From contig NZ_FOAO01000005.1 in assembly GCF_900109665.1 (NCBI RefSeq), forward strand, positions 62,001 through 126,000: DNA of 64,000 bases. The letters run 5' to 3'. The notes beneath the pieces were generated by a model that saw only the letters and a list, made by a program, of their open reading frames with translations, was not told the origin of the DNA and did no database searches. Positions 50,401 through 59,637 of the stretch are shown here, one piece after another (positions within the stretch are counted from its first letter, which is position 1; each line of letters begins with the position of its first letter). Position numbers and translations under genes: made by a program. The DNA comes from Blastococcus sp. DSM 46786 (lineage in GTDB: Bacteria > Actinomycetota > Actinomycetes > Mycobacteriales > Geodermatophilaceae).

Positions 50401-51429
50401 ATGCAGAGGTCCCGGCTGCTGACCGCACTGACCGCCGCGCTGGCCGCCGTCGTGCTGACCGGTGGCGCCGCCACGGCCGCGCCGGCCCCGACGACGGGGG
50501 AGTACGCCCCGCTGGACCAGCGCGGCCCGGCGCTCTCGGTTCCGCAGACCGACCTGCGGGCGAGCCTCACCTGCAACGGCTCCCTGCGCGGGCTGCGGCA
50601 GGACCCGATCCTGCTCGTGCCCGGCACCACGATGGATCCCTACGTCGGGTTCGGCTGGAACTACATGCGGGCCTTCGACCAGCGCGGGTGGCGCTGGTGC
50701 GCGGTGACCCTGCCCTTCGACGCCACCGGCGACATCCAGGTGGCCGGTGAGCACCTCGTGCACGCCATCCGGACGATGAGCCAGCAGGCGCGGCGCGACG
50801 TCGACGTCGTCGGCTGGAGCCAGGGCGGGATGGTGCCGCGCTGGGCGCTGCGCTTCTGGCCGGACACCCGGGATCTCGTCGACGACCTCGTGGGCCTCTC
50901 CCCGTCCAACCACGGCACGGTGCTGGCCGACGCGTCCTGCGGCACCGGCCCGTGCACGCCGGCCAACCACCAGCAGGCCTCGCAGTCGGAGTTCCTGCGC
51001 GCGCTCAACAGCGGGGCAGAGACCTTCGCCGGCGTCGACTACACCGTCGCCTACACCGCCGCCGACGAGATCGTCGTCCCGAACACCCCGCCGGTGGCCA
51101 GTTCGGCGCTGCGCACCGGTGCCGGCCGGATCGCCAACATCGCCACCCAGGAGGTGTGCCCGGCCAACGCGGCCGACCACTTCGCCATCGGCAGCTACGA
51201 CCCGGTCGGCTACGCGATCGTGGTCGATGCGCTCACCCACGACGGGCCGGCCGAGCGCGGCCGCATCCCGCTCACCACGTGCGCCCAGGTGTTCCAGCCC
51301 GGCGTGGACCCGGCGACCTTCGCGGCCGACCACGCCGCCTTCGTCGGGTACGCCGTCGACAGCGAGGGCGACGCGCCGGAGGTCGACGACGAGCCGGCGC
51401 TCGCGCCGTACGTGCGCGCCCGCCGCTGA
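50401..51429 (+). CDS. Secreted triacylglycerol lipase (CALB-like)
   Basis: A 342-residue protein with a signal peptide (about 1-27, A-T-A-A cleavage region). The nucleophile Ser140 lies in G-W-S-Q-G-G, the elbow form seen in Candida antarctica lipase B-like bacterial lipases. Asp in T-A-A-D-E-I-V-V and His260 in A-D-H-F complete the likely triad. Several Cys pairs could form disulfides. It should hydrolyse lipids or esters outside the cell. ATG 50401 follows GAGGAGACGCCCG. Confidence 0.87.
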   Translation: MQRSRLLTALTAALAAVVLTGGAATAAPAPTTGEYAPLDQRGPALSVPQTDLRASLTCNGSLRGLRQDPILLVPGTTMDPYVGFGWNYMRAFDQRGWRWCAVTLPFDATGDIQVAGEHLVHAIRTMSQQARRDVDVVGWSQGGMVPRWALRFWPDTRDLVDDLVGLSPSNHGTVLADASCGTGPCTPANHQQASQSEFLRALNSGAETFAGVDYTVAYTAADEIVVPNTPPVASSALRTGAGRIANIATQEVCPANAADHFAIGSYDPVGYAIVVDALTHDGPAERGRIPLTTCAQVFQPGVDPATFAADHAAFVGYAVDSEGDAPEVDDEPALAPYVRARR

Positions 51430-51449
51430 GCCGGCGCCCGGGCTCGCTG

Positions 51450-51740
51450 TCAGCCCGGTTCGCCGCGCGCCTTGCGCCGCAGCACCACCACCAGGTCGAC
51501 CGCCGCGACGACGGCGAGCACCAGCAGGACGATCCCGGGCCAGGTGGGCAGGTCGGCCACGGCCAGCCAGCCCAGCCCGGCGAGCAGGCAGAAGACGAGG
51601 CCGAAGCCGGCCAGCACCGCGCGCAGGGTGAGCGCCGAGCGGGCCGGGCGAGCCCCGCCGATGCCGGCCGTGGGGTCGTGGTGGTCGGGCAGGCCGCGCG
51701 CGTAGTCCTCCCGCGAGCGGGGTCGGTCAGGTTCGCTCAT
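51450..51740 (-). CDS. DUF6343-like small membrane protein
   Basis: A 96-residue protein. A polar start ([12 protein letters not shown]) is followed by [17 protein letters not shown], which resembles DUF6343. Two membrane helices come next. A minus-strand TAGGCA lies 8 nt before ATG 51740. It is divergent from prfB with short, closely spaced promoters. The function is unknown. Confidence 0.65.
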   Translation of the reverse strand: MSEPDRPRSREDYARGLPDHHDPTAGIGGARPARSALTLRAVLAGFGLVFCLLAGLGWLAVADLPTWPGIVLLVLAVVAAVDLVVVLRRKARGEPG

Positions 51741-51786
51741 GGCACGCCTGCCTACCCGCGGCGGGGGCGCACTACCCTGGGTCGAC

Positions 51787-52899
51787 GTGGCCGCTGACTT
51801 CTCCGTCGTCCTGGACGAACTCGACACGACCCTGACGTCGATCGAGGCCGTCCTCGACGTCGACCGACTCCGCCGCGAGGTGGCCGAGCTCGAGCAGCAG
51901 GCCGCCGCACCGGACCTCTGGGACGACGTCGAGGCCGCGCAGGCGCTGACCTCCAAGCTCTCCTACATGCAGGGCGACGTGCGCCGGGTCGAGGAGCTGC
52001 GGAGCCGGCTCGAGGACGTCGGGCTGCTGCACGAGATGGCCGCCGAGGAGAACGACGACGCCACGACCGCCGAGACCGAGCGGGAGCTGGAGAGCCTGCG
52101 CAAGGCCATCGACGAGCTCGAGGTGCGCACCCTGCTCTCCGGTGAGTACGACTCCCGCGAGGCGCTGGTGACGATCCGGTCCGAGGCCGGCGGCGTCGAC
52201 GCGGCGGACTTCGCCGAGATGCTCATGCGGATGTACCTGCGCTGGGCCGAGCGCCACAAGTACCCGACCGAGGTGCTCGACATCAGCTACGCGGAGGAGG
52301 CCGGCATCAAGTCGGCCACCTTCTCGGTCAGGGTGCCCTACGCCTACGGCACCCTCTCGGTCGAGCAGGGCACCCACCGGCTGGTGCGCATCTCGCCGTT
52401 CGACAACCAGGGCCGCCGGCAGACCTCGTTCGCCGGCGTCGAGGTGCTGCCCGTCGTCGAGCAGACCGACCACGTCGACATCCCCGAGAACGAGATCCGG
52501 GTCGACGTCTTCCGCTCCTCGGGCCCCGGTGGGCAGAGCGTGAACACCACCGACTCCGCCGTCCGGATGACGCACATCCCCACCGGCATCGTGGTCTCCT
52601 GCCAGAACGAGAAGAGCCAGATCCAGAACCGCGCCGCGGCCCTGCGCGTCCTCCAGGCCCGGCTGCTCGTGGTCCGCCAGCAGGAGCAGAAGGCGGAGAT
52701 GGACGCGCTCAAGGGCGAGGGCAGCAGCTGGGGCAACCAGATGCGTTCCTACGTGCTACACCCCTACCAGATGGTCAAGGACCTGCGCACCGAGCAGGAG
52801 ACGGGCAACACGACCGCGGTGCTCGACGGCGACATCGACGCGTTCATCGAGGCCGGCATCCGGTGGCGCCGTCAGCAGGAGGCCGTGCCGTCGTCCTGA
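51787..52899 (+). CDS. prfB: Peptide chain release factor 2
   Basis: From GTG 51787 this encodes 370 residues. The stop-codon recognition tripeptide S-P-F (R-I-S-P-F) lies near 203 and the catalytic G-G-Q near 248-250. RF2 reads UGA and UAA. The frame is continuous, so the programmed +1 frameshift used by E. coli prfB is absent. TACCCT at 51773-51778 lies 8 nt before the start, indicating a leaderless mRNA. It precedes ftsE-ftsX-smpB, a gene order common in actinobacteria. Confidence 0.95.
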   Translation: MAADFSVVLDELDTTLTSIEAVLDVDRLRREVAELEQQAAAPDLWDDVEAAQALTSKLSYMQGDVRRVEELRSRLEDVGLLHEMAAEENDDATTAETERELESLRKAIDELEVRTLLSGEYDSREALVTIRSEAGGVDAADFAEMLMRMYLRWAERHKYPTEVLDISYAEEAGIKSATFSVRVPYAYGTLSVEQGTHRLVRISPFDNQGRRQTSFAGVEVLPVVEQTDHVDIPENEIRVDVFRSSGPGGQSVNTTDSAVRMTHIPTGIVVSCQNEKSQIQNRAAALRVLQARLLVVRQQEQKAEMDALKGEGSSWGNQMRSYVLHPYQMVKDLRTEQETGNTTAVLDGDIDAFIEAGIRWRRQQEAVPSS

Positions 52900-53082
52900 C
52901 CCGGCCTGTCTCCTGAGCCGGCGTGCCTCGCTGATCGGGGCATCCGGACCCGTCGTCCCCGTCACAGGAAACTGACAGTTCCTGGGTTTGACGAGGCCAG
53001 CGGGGCGGGCAAGACGACGTGCTGCGCGCGTTCCTCCCGGAACGGCGCATCCTGGGTCGCGGGGCAGGTACCGTGGCCCCTC

Positions 53083-53772
53083 GTGATCGAACTGCAACAC
53101 GTCACCAAGCTGTACCCGGCCAGCGGCCGGCCTGCCCTCGACGACGTCTCCACGGAGATCGAGAAGGGCGAGTTCGTCTTCCTCATCGGGTCGTCGGGGT
53201 CGGGCAAGTCGACCTTCCTGCGGCTGCTGCTGAAGGAGGAGGACCCGACGTCGGGCACGATCACGGTGAACGGTCAGACGCTGGGCACGCTCAGCAAGTG
53301 GAAGGTGCCCAAGCTCCGCCGCACCATGGGCTGCGTCTTCCAGGACTTCCGCCTGCTGCGCAACCGCACGGTGGCGCAGAACGTCGCGTTCGCCCTCGAG
53401 GTCATCAACAAGCCGCACCGCACCATCAAGCGGGTCGTCCCCGAGGTGCTGGAGATGGTCGGGCTCGAGGGGAAGGCCAACCGGCTGCCCGGTGAGCTCT
53501 CCGGTGGTGAGCAGCAGCGGGTCGCGATCGCCCGCGCGTTCGTCAACCGGCCGCTGGTGCTCCTGGCCGACGAGCCGACCGGCAACCTCGACCCGGAGAC
53601 CAGCGAGGGCATCATGCTGCTGCTCGAGCGGATCAACCGGACCGGCACCACGGTGCTGATGGCGACGCACGACTACCACATCGTCGACTCCATGCGGCGC
53701 CGCGTCATCGAGCTCAACGGGGGAGTCCTCACCCGCGACCAGTCGCGCGGTGTCTACGGCGTGGGCCGCTAG
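53083..53772 (+). CDS. ftsE: Cell-division ABC transporter ATP-binding protein FtsE
   Basis: A 229-residue ATPase. Walker [10 protein letters not shown] near 38, Q-loop C-V-F-Q-D-F-R-L-L, signature L-S-G-G-E-Q-Q-R and Walker [10 protein letters not shown] are all intact. FtsE with FtsX controls cell-wall hydrolases at division. TACCGT at 53069-53074 lies 8 nt before GTG 53083. The 183 bp after prfB contain a short AGGAAACT/AGTTCCT stem near 52965 and nothing else that I can assign. Confidence 0.94.
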   Translation: MIELQHVTKLYPASGRPALDDVSTEIEKGEFVFLIGSSGSGKSTFLRLLLKEEDPTSGTITVNGQTLGTLSKWKVPKLRRTMGCVFQDFRLLRNRTVAQNVAFALEVINKPHRTIKRVVPEVLEMVGLEGKANRLPGELSGGEQQRVAIARAFVNRPLVLLADEPTGNLDPETSEGIMLLLERINRTGTTVLMATHDYHIVDSMRRRVIELNGGVLTRDQSRGVYGVGR

Positions 53773-53829
53773 CAGCGCCCGCCGCACCACCGCCGACCGC
53801 GTCCGAACGCACTCCACGACAGGGAATCC

Positions 53830-54714
53830 ATGCGCGTCAACTTCGTGCTCTCCGAGGTGGCCACCGGGCTTCGTCGCAACCTGACCATGACGGTCGCGAT
53901 GATCCTGACGACGGCCATCTCGCTCGGCCTCATGGGCACCGGCCTGCTCATCGCCGGGATGATCTCCGAGATGAAGGAGATCTACTACGACAAGGTGCAG
54001 GTCTCCATCTTCCTCGCCGACGACGTCACCGACGAGCAGCGGCAGGCGATCCAGGGCGAGCTCGAGTCCTCCGAGGAGGTCGCGAGCTTCCTCTACGAGT
54101 CGCGCGAGGAGGCCTACGCGCGCTTCCAGCAGCAGTTCAGCCAGCAGCCGGAGCTGGTGGCGAACACCCCGCCGGACGCGCTCCCGGAGAGCTTCCGCGT
54201 CGAGCTGGTCAACCCCGAGCGCTACGAGGTCATCGCCGCGCAGTTCCCGAACGGCGAGAACGGTGTCGACCAGGTGCGCGACGAGGGCGAGTTCCTCGAC
54301 CGGCTGTTCAGCCTGCTCAACGGCGCGCGCAACGCGACCATCGCCGTCGCGGTGGTGCAGGCGCTGGCGGCCCTGCTGCTGATCTCCAACACCATCCAGC
54401 TCGCGGCGTTCAACCGGCGCAACGAGACGAACATCATGCGGCTGGTCGGCGCCTCCCGCTGGTACACCCAGCTGCCGTTCATCCTCGAGGCGGCGATCGC
54501 CGGTCTCGTCGGTGGCCTGCTCGCCGCGGGCGGCCTGATCCTCACCAAGGTGCTGTTCATCGACCGCACGCTCTCCGGCCCGATCCGGGCGGGGATCATC
54601 CCGCAGGTCGAGTGGGACGCGATCATCACCAACAGCGTGATCGTCTCGGGGGTGGGCGTCGCCCTGGCCGGCATCGCCGCCTACGTGACGCTGCGGCTCT
54701 ACGTCCGCATGTAG
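53830..54714 (+). CDS. ftsX: Cell-division permease-like protein FtsX
   Basis: A 294-residue protein with four membrane helices (about 15-45, 168-195, 215-240, 262-290) and an extracellular domain (about 50-165) between the first two, the FtsX layout. The loop after helix 2 has [14 protein letters not shown], which contacts FtsE. The extracellular domain should bind a peptidoglycan hydrolase such as a RipC-type protein. It follows ftsE by 57 bp. Confidence 0.93.
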   Translation: MRVNFVLSEVATGLRRNLTMTVAMILTTAISLGLMGTGLLIAGMISEMKEIYYDKVQVSIFLADDVTDEQRQAIQGELESSEEVASFLYESREEAYARFQQQFSQQPELVANTPPDALPESFRVELVNPERYEVIAAQFPNGENGVDQVRDEGEFLDRLFSLLNGARNATIAVAVVQALAALLLISNTIQLAAFNRRNETNIMRLVGASRWYTQLPFILEAAIAGLVGGLLAAGGLILTKVLFIDRTLSGPIRAGIIPQVEWDAIITNSVIVSGVGVALAGIAAYVTLRLYVRM

Positions 54715-54755
54715 CCCTGGGCGGTCTGGCCGTCTCGACCGGTCCGCCGGCACGC

Positions 54756-54812
54756 CGAGTGCGACGAACTCGTGGTCATCGAGCGCTGATGGCCACCAGT
54801 TCGTCGCACTCG
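54756..54812. terminator. Inverted repeat between ftsX and smpB
   Basis: CGAGTGCGACGAACT (54756-54770) pairs perfectly with 54798-54812, and pairing extends inward with two mismatches. It ends 31 bp before the smpB -10 hexamer and probably stops ftsX transcription. Confidence 0.6.
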
Positions 54813-54856
54813 CGATCCGCGGGGAGGGGCGCGCGCCGCCCGGTAGCCTGGTGCCC

Positions 54857-55333
54857 ATGCCGCGGGAACAGGGGCGCAAGTTCATCGCCCAGAACAAGAA
54901 GGCGCGGCACGACTACTCGATCCTCGACACCTACGAGGTGGGCCTGGTGCTCACCGGCACCGAGGTGAAGAGCCTGCGGGCCGGCCGTGCCTCGCTCGTC
55001 GACGGGTTCGCCTCGATCGACGACGGCGAGGTGTGGCTGCAGCACGTGCACATCCCCGAGTACACGCAGGGCACCTGGACCAATCACGCCCCGCGCCGCA
55101 AGCGCAAGGTGCTCATGCACCGCGAGGAGATCGACAAGCTGATGGGCAAGACCCGCGAGGGCGGCCTGACGCTGGTCCCGCTGGACCTGTACTTCAAGGA
55201 CGGCAAGGTCAAGGCCACCCTCGCCCTCGCCAAGGGCAAGAAGTCCTACGACAAGCGGCACGACCTCGCCGAGCGCGATTCCCGCCGGGAGATCCAGAAG
55301 GCGTTCGGCCGCTACGTGAAGGGCCGTCGCTGA
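54857..55333 (+). CDS. smpB: SsrA-binding protein SmpB
   Basis: A 158-residue protein of standard length. Key motifs are [26 protein letters not shown] and the basic tail K-K-S-Y-D-K-R. SmpB brings tmRNA to stalled ribosomes. TAGCCT at 54844-54849 lies 7 nt before ATG 54857, supporting this start over GTG 54851. No tmRNA-like sequence is present in the 66 bp before the next gene. Confidence 0.95.
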   Translation: MPREQGRKFIAQNKKARHDYSILDTYEVGLVLTGTEVKSLRAGRASLVDGFASIDDGEVWLQHVHIPEYTQGTWTNHAPRRKRKVLMHREEIDKLMGKTREGGLTLVPLDLYFKDGKVKATLALAKGKKSYDKRHDLAERDSRREIQKAFGRYVKGRR

Positions 55334-55399
55334 ACCTCGCCTGAACGGCGTCCGGGGACGGGCATGCGGCGCTGACGGCGGCGCGCATACGGTGAGCCC

Positions 55400-56320
55400 A
55401 TGAGAGGCATCGCCTACGACCGGTTCGGCGGGGTCGACGTGCTGCGGCTGCGGGACGACCTGCCCGAGCCGCCCGTCGGCCCCGACACGGTGCTGGTGCG
55501 CACCCGCGCCGCGGGCGTCAACCCGGTCGACATCGGCATCCGCGAGGGCGGGCTGGCCGCGTTCTTCCCGCACCACTTCCCGATCGTGCCGGGCTGGGAC
55601 CTCGCCGGCGTCGTGGAGTCCGTAGGCCCGGCCGTCGTCGACTTCGCCCCCGGCGACGAGGTGTTCGGCTACCTGCGCCGCGACGACGTCCAGTGGGGGA
55701 CGGCGGCCGAGCTGGTGCCCGCCCCGCAGCGCTGCCTGGCGCACAAGCCGGGGTCGCTGTCGTTCACCGAGGCCGGGGGCGTGCCGCTGGCCGGGCTGAC
55801 CGCCTACCAGGCGCTCACCGAGGCCCTCTCCGTCGGCGAGGGCGACCGGGTGCTGGTGCACCGTGCATCCGGCGGCGTCGGCTTCTTCGCCGTGCAGATC
55901 GCCGTCGCCCTCGGCGCGCACGTCATCGGCACCGCGAGCCCCCGCAACCACGGCTTCCTCGCCGAGGCCGGCTGCGCCGAGGTGCTCGACTACTCGGCCG
56001 GCCCGATCAGCGGGCAGCTCTCCGAGCCCGTCGACGCCGTCCTGGACCTCAACGGCGGGGACACGCTGGCCGACGCGCCGAAGCAGGTGCGTGACGTCTC
56101 CCGGATCGCCGGCGTGGTGGACCCCTCGGTCAACGGGATGGGCGGGCGCTACGTCTTCGTGCGCCCGGAGCGGCACGACCTGGAGGAGCTCGCCCGGATG
56201 GCCGACGCCGGCCAGCTGCGGGTCGCCGTCGCCAGGGCGTTCCCGCTGGAGCAGACCGCGCAGGCCCACGAGCTCGTCGCCGGTGGCCACGTGCGCGGCA
56301 AGGTCGTCGTCACCCTCTGA
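55400..56320 (+). CDS. NADPH:quinone oxidoreductase-like MDR protein
   Basis: A 306-residue medium-chain dehydrogenase without zinc ligands. The GroES-like domain (about 1-120) has A-A-G-V-N-P-V-D-I-G, and the cofactor motif is V-H-R-A-S-G-G-V-G-F-F near 155. TACGGT at 55388-55393 is 6 nt before the ATG. Its stop shares one base with the next start (TGATG), so the following amidohydrolase is coupled. Confidence 0.86.
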   Translation: MRGIAYDRFGGVDVLRLRDDLPEPPVGPDTVLVRTRAAGVNPVDIGIREGGLAAFFPHHFPIVPGWDLAGVVESVGPAVVDFAPGDEVFGYLRRDDVQWGTAAELVPAPQRCLAHKPGSLSFTEAGGVPLAGLTAYQALTEALSVGEGDRVLVHRASGGVGFFAVQIAVALGAHVIGTASPRNHGFLAEAGCAEVLDYSAGPISGQLSEPVDAVLDLNGGDTLADAPKQVRDVSRIAGVVDPSVNGMGGRYVFVRPERHDLEELARMADAGQLRVAVARAFPLEQTAQAHELVAGGHVRGKVVVTL

Positions 56321-57213
56321 TGACGGTCCAGCCACCCGTCGACGACGGCGACGTCCCGCGGTACTGGCGCGAGCTGGGGCTGCCCGGGCTGGTCGACGTG
56401 CACGTGCACGTCCTGCCCGAGCGGGTGCAGGCGAAGGTCTGGCAGTACTTCGAGGCGGCCGGCACGCACTACGGCGCGGAGTGGCCGGTGGCCTACCGGC
56501 TGCCCGAGGAGGAGCGGCTCGCGGTCCTGGAGCGGCTGGGGGTCCGCGCCTTCCCGACGCTGCCCTACCCGCACAAGCCGGGCATGGCCGCCTGGCTCAA
56601 CGAATGGTCGGCCGGGTTCGCCGCGGGCCGCCCGCAGGTCCTGCAGTCGGCGACGTTCTTCCCCGAGCCGGGCGTCGCGGGCTACGTGGCCGAGGCGCTC
56701 GACCGCGGTGCCCGGGTGTTCAAGGTGCACGTGCAGGTCGGCGCCTTCGACCCGCGGCACCGGCTGCTCGACGACGTCTGGGCGCGGCTGGAGGAGACCG
56801 GCACACCGGTGGTCATCCACTGCGGCTCGGGACCGCTGGCCGGCGAGCACACCGGCCCGGCACCGATGAGCGGCCTGCTCGAGCGGTTCCCGCGGCTGCA
56901 GCTGGTGATCGCCCACCTGGGCATGCCCGAGTACCGGGAGTTCCTCGGCCTCGCCGAGCGCTACGAGCGGGTGCACCTGGACACCACCATGTTCGCCACC
57001 GACTTCACCGAGCGGCTGATGCCCTTCGACCGGGCCGACCTCCCGCGGCTGGCGGCGCTGCGCGACAAGGTGCTCCTCGGCAGCGACTTCCCGTCCATCC
57101 CGTACCCCTACGCCCACCAGCTCGCCGCGCTGCACCGGCTCGGGCTGGGGGAGGAGTGGATCCGCGCGGTCCTGTGGCGCAACGGCGCCCGGCTGTTCAC
57201 GATCGAGGCGTGA
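56320..57213 (+). CDS. Amidohydrolase-2 family metal-dependent hydrolase
   Basis: A 297-residue TIM-barrel protein. H-X-H (D-V-H-V-H-V-L-P-E) lies near residues 29-31, a third His in P-V-V-I-H-C, a fourth in V-I-A-H-L-G and the metal/catalytic Asp in L-G-S-D-F-P-S. The family includes ACMSD-like decarboxylases and lactone hydrolases. ATG 56320 overlaps the preceding stop by one base, and the stop overlaps the VOC gene by 4 nt. Confidence 0.85.
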   Translation: MTVQPPVDDGDVPRYWRELGLPGLVDVHVHVLPERVQAKVWQYFEAAGTHYGAEWPVAYRLPEEERLAVLERLGVRAFPTLPYPHKPGMAAWLNEWSAGFAAGRPQVLQSATFFPEPGVAGYVAEALDRGARVFKVHVQVGAFDPRHRLLDDVWARLEETGTPVVIHCGSGPLAGEHTGPAPMSGLLERFPRLQLVIAHLGMPEYREFLGLAERYERVHLDTTMFATDFTERLMPFDRADLPRLAALRDKVLLGSDFPSIPYPYAHQLAALHRLGLGEEWIRAVLWRNGARLFTIEA

Positions 57214-57590
57214 CCCCGAGCGCCCGGCTGACCGCGACCGTCCTCGGCACCCCGGACCCCCAGGGGCTGGCCCGCTTCTACCAGCGCCTGCTGGGCTGGC
57301 CGATCCGCGACGACGACCCGCAGTGGAGCACGCTGCGGCCCGAGGACGGCGGCCCCGGGTTGTCCTTCCAGCGGGAGGACGACCACGTCCCGCCGGTGTG
57401 GCCGCCCGAGCCCGGCACCCAGCAGATGCAGCTGCACCTCGACCTCCAGGTCGACGACCTGGACGCCGCCTCGGCGGTCGCGGAGGAGGCCGGTGCGCGC
57501 CGGGTCGGCGGGCACACCGACGCCGATGAGGACGTCCGTGTCTTCACCGACCCCGCCGGCCACCCGTTCTGCCTGTTCGTGCGGCTGTAG
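57210..57590 (+). CDS. VOC-family (glyoxalase-like) protein
   Basis: A 126-residue protein with two beta-alpha-beta-beta-beta modules (L-A-R-F-Y-Q-R-L-L-G-W near 20 and D-A-A-S-A-V-A-E-E-A-G-A-R-R near 82). It ends D-P-A-G-H-P-F-C-L-F, the common VOC terminus. A metal site is plausible through His73 (L-H-L-D-L). The reaction is unknown. It overlaps the amidohydrolase as GTGA and closes that three-gene unit. Confidence 0.82.
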   Translation: MTPSARLTATVLGTPDPQGLARFYQRLLGWPIRDDDPQWSTLRPEDGGPGLSFQREDDHVPPVWPPEPGTQQMQLHLDLQVDDLDAASAVAEEAGARRVGGHTDADEDVRVFTDPAGHPFCLFVRL

Positions 57591-57634
57591 AAAACCGCTC
57601 GTCCCGTAGCGGGTGGCTGCCTACCCTCTGGACC

Positions 57635-58633
57635 GTGCCCGCGCTGCCCGCCGTCCCCGACGCCCTCACCGTCCGCCCGCTGAGCCCCGACGACGCCACG
57701 GCGGTGGCCGAGCTCCTGGGCGCGGCCGAGGCGCTCGACGACACGGGGGAGTTCCCCGACGCCGACGACATCGCCGAGGAGTGGACCGGCTGGGGCGTCG
57801 ACCCCGCGCGCGACGGGGTCGCCGTCACCGGCGCGGACGGCGCGCTCGCCGCCTACGCGGTGGTCTCCGCCAGCCCCACCTTCCGCGGCTCCTACCGGAT
57901 CCACCTCGACGGCCGGGTGCACCCCGACCGGCGCGACCGGGGCATCGGGACGGCGCTGCTGGGCTGGGAGCTCGCCCGCGGCACGGAGGTGCACGCCGAG
58001 CGGCACCCGGAGGCCCCCGCCCAGCTGGTGGTGGGCGTCACGGGCACCCAGCCGGGGCTGGAGCGGCTCGTCGAGCGCAGCGGGCTGACGGCCGAGCGCT
58101 GGTACCGCACCATGGAGCGGCCGCTCACCGACCTGCCGGAGGCCCGCCAGGTCCCGGGCGTGCAGGTCGTGCCGTTCTCCTGGGACCGCGACGACGAGGT
58201 GCGGCGCGCGCACAACGCGGCGTTCACCGAGCACCACGGGTCCAGCGAGCGCGACGCCGAGTCGTGGCAGCGGCTGTTCACCGGCAGCCGCGCCTTCCGC
58301 CCCGACCTCTCCGTGTTCGCGGTCGCCGACGGCGCCGTGGCCGGCTACCTCCTGGCCTACGTGTACGAGGCCGACACCCGGGCGCGCGGCTACCGGGAGG
58401 TGGTGCTCGGCCAGATCGGCGTGCTGCCCGGGGCCCGCGGCCGCGGCCTGGCATCGGCGATGATCGGCGAGAGCCTGCGCGCGGCCGCGGCGCAGGACTG
58501 CCGCACGGCCGCCCTCGACGTCGACAGCGACAACGTCACCGGGGCGCTGCGGCTCTACGAGAGCCTCGGCTTCGGCACCGTGCGGACCCGCGTGGCGTGG
58601 TCCCTGTCACTGCCGCCGGTGGCCGCTGGCTAG
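57635..58633 (+). CDS. Two-domain GNAT acetyltransferase, mycothiol synthase-like
   Basis: A 332-residue protein with two GNAT folds. The first (about 10-150) has the acetyl-CoA loop D-R-R-D-R-G-I-G-T-A, and the second (about 165-325) has G-A-R-G-R-G-L-A-S-A. The double-GNAT layout and length match MshD and its many paralogues. I would not assign mycothiol synthesis without comparison to the genome's other copy. TACCCT at 57622-57627 lies 7 nt before the GTG. Confidence 0.82.
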   Translation: MPALPAVPDALTVRPLSPDDATAVAELLGAAEALDDTGEFPDADDIAEEWTGWGVDPARDGVAVTGADGALAAYAVVSASPTFRGSYRIHLDGRVHPDRRDRGIGTALLGWELARGTEVHAERHPEAPAQLVVGVTGTQPGLERLVERSGLTAERWYRTMERPLTDLPEARQVPGVQVVPFSWDRDDEVRRAHNAAFTEHHGSSERDAESWQRLFTGSRAFRPDLSVFAVADGAVAGYLLAYVYEADTRARGYREVVLGQIGVLPGARGRGLASAMIGESLRAAAAQDCRTAALDVDSDNVTGALRLYESLGFGTVRTRVAWSLSLPPVAAG

Positions 58634-58642
58634 GGTGCGCCC

Positions 58643-59521
58643 ATGGTCAGCGCCGAGCAGCCCGAGCCCGCCTTCGACCCCGCCCTCGTGGGCCGCGCCC
58701 ACCGCGCGATCGACCCGCTGCACTCGCAGCTCTACTTCGCGCCGGAGCAGGACGAGCACCTCGGCGCCCTCGGGCTCCGCACGGGCCGGATGGTCTACTT
58801 CGCCGGCCGGGCGGCCGCCATGGGCGCCGTCGGCGCCGGCGTCGTGACGGCCACCTTCTACAACTTCGCCCCGTCGCTGGTGGCGCACATGATCCCGCGC
58901 GCCTGGACGCTGGCCACGCCCGAGCAGGTGCTCGCCGCCCGCCTGGACGCCGCACGCGCGTCGCTCACCCGGCTGCTCGGCGAGGAGGTCGCCGGATCGC
59001 CCGAGGTGGCCGAGCTCGCCGGGCTGCTGCGCGAGGCGTGCGCCGACCTCAGCGCGGAGGGCCGCCCGCTGTTCGCCGGGCACGCCGACCTGCCGTGGCC
59101 CGAGGAGCCGCTGCTGGCGCTGTGGCACGGCACCACCCTGCTGCGCGAGCACCGCGGGGACGGGCACGTCGCCGTCCTGGTGCACGCCGGGCTGACCGGG
59201 CTGGAGGCCCTGATCACCCACTGCGCGACCGGCCGCGGGTTCACCGTGCCCGCGGCCAAGGCGACCCGCGGGTGGAGCGACGAGCAGTGGGACGCCGCGT
59301 GCGCCGCGCTGGCCGAGCGCGGTCTGCTCGACGACGCCGGCCTGACCGAGGAGGGCGAGGAGCTGCGCGCCCGCATCGAGGTGCAGACCGATGCGCTCGC
59401 CGCGGATCCGTGGCTGCAGCTGGGGGCGGAGAGGACCACGCGGGTGGTCGAGCTCGGCAAGGGCCTGTCGCGCGTCATCACCGCCAACGGCGCCTTCGGC
59501 CAGGGCATCTTCGGTCGCTGA
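58643..59521 (+). CDS. SCO6745-family protein
   Basis: A 292-residue, mostly helical protein. The N-terminus (A-H-R-A-I-D-P-L-H-S-Q-L-Y-F-A-P-E) and the internal G-R-M-V-Y-F-A-G-R-A-A-A-M-G match the SCO6745 family of actinobacteria. A late winged-helix-like part (W-S-D-E-Q-W-D-A-A-C-A-A-L-A-E-R-G-L-L) follows. No reaction is known. TAGGGT at 58631-58636 is 6 nt before the ATG. Confidence 0.8.
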   Translation: MVSAEQPEPAFDPALVGRAHRAIDPLHSQLYFAPEQDEHLGALGLRTGRMVYFAGRAAAMGAVGAGVVTATFYNFAPSLVAHMIPRAWTLATPEQVLAARLDAARASLTRLLGEEVAGSPEVAELAGLLREACADLSAEGRPLFAGHADLPWPEEPLLALWHGTTLLREHRGDGHVAVLVHAGLTGLEALITHCATGRGFTVPAAKATRGWSDEQWDAACAALAERGLLDDAGLTEEGEELRARIEVQTDALAADPWLQLGAERTTRVVELGKGLSRVITANGAFGQGIFGR

Positions 59522-59637
59522 CCCGGCCTTCCGACCCCCGCTTCGGCCACCCGTAGGGGCCCGCCGCGAGCCTGCGAGTGGTGGGGAGCGGGGGGTCCTT
59601 CTAGGGTCATGCCGGATCCCGGCCCGAGGGAGGCGCC

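Noticed and set aside
51787-52899. Programmed frameshift in prfB
   Set aside because: The frame is continuous from the N-terminus to the GGQ motif and beyond, with no internal UGA.
55334-55399. A tmRNA (ssrA) gene expected near smpB
   Set aside because: Only 66 bp separate smpB from the next gene, and no tmRNA-like ends or tag-coding sequence are visible nearby.
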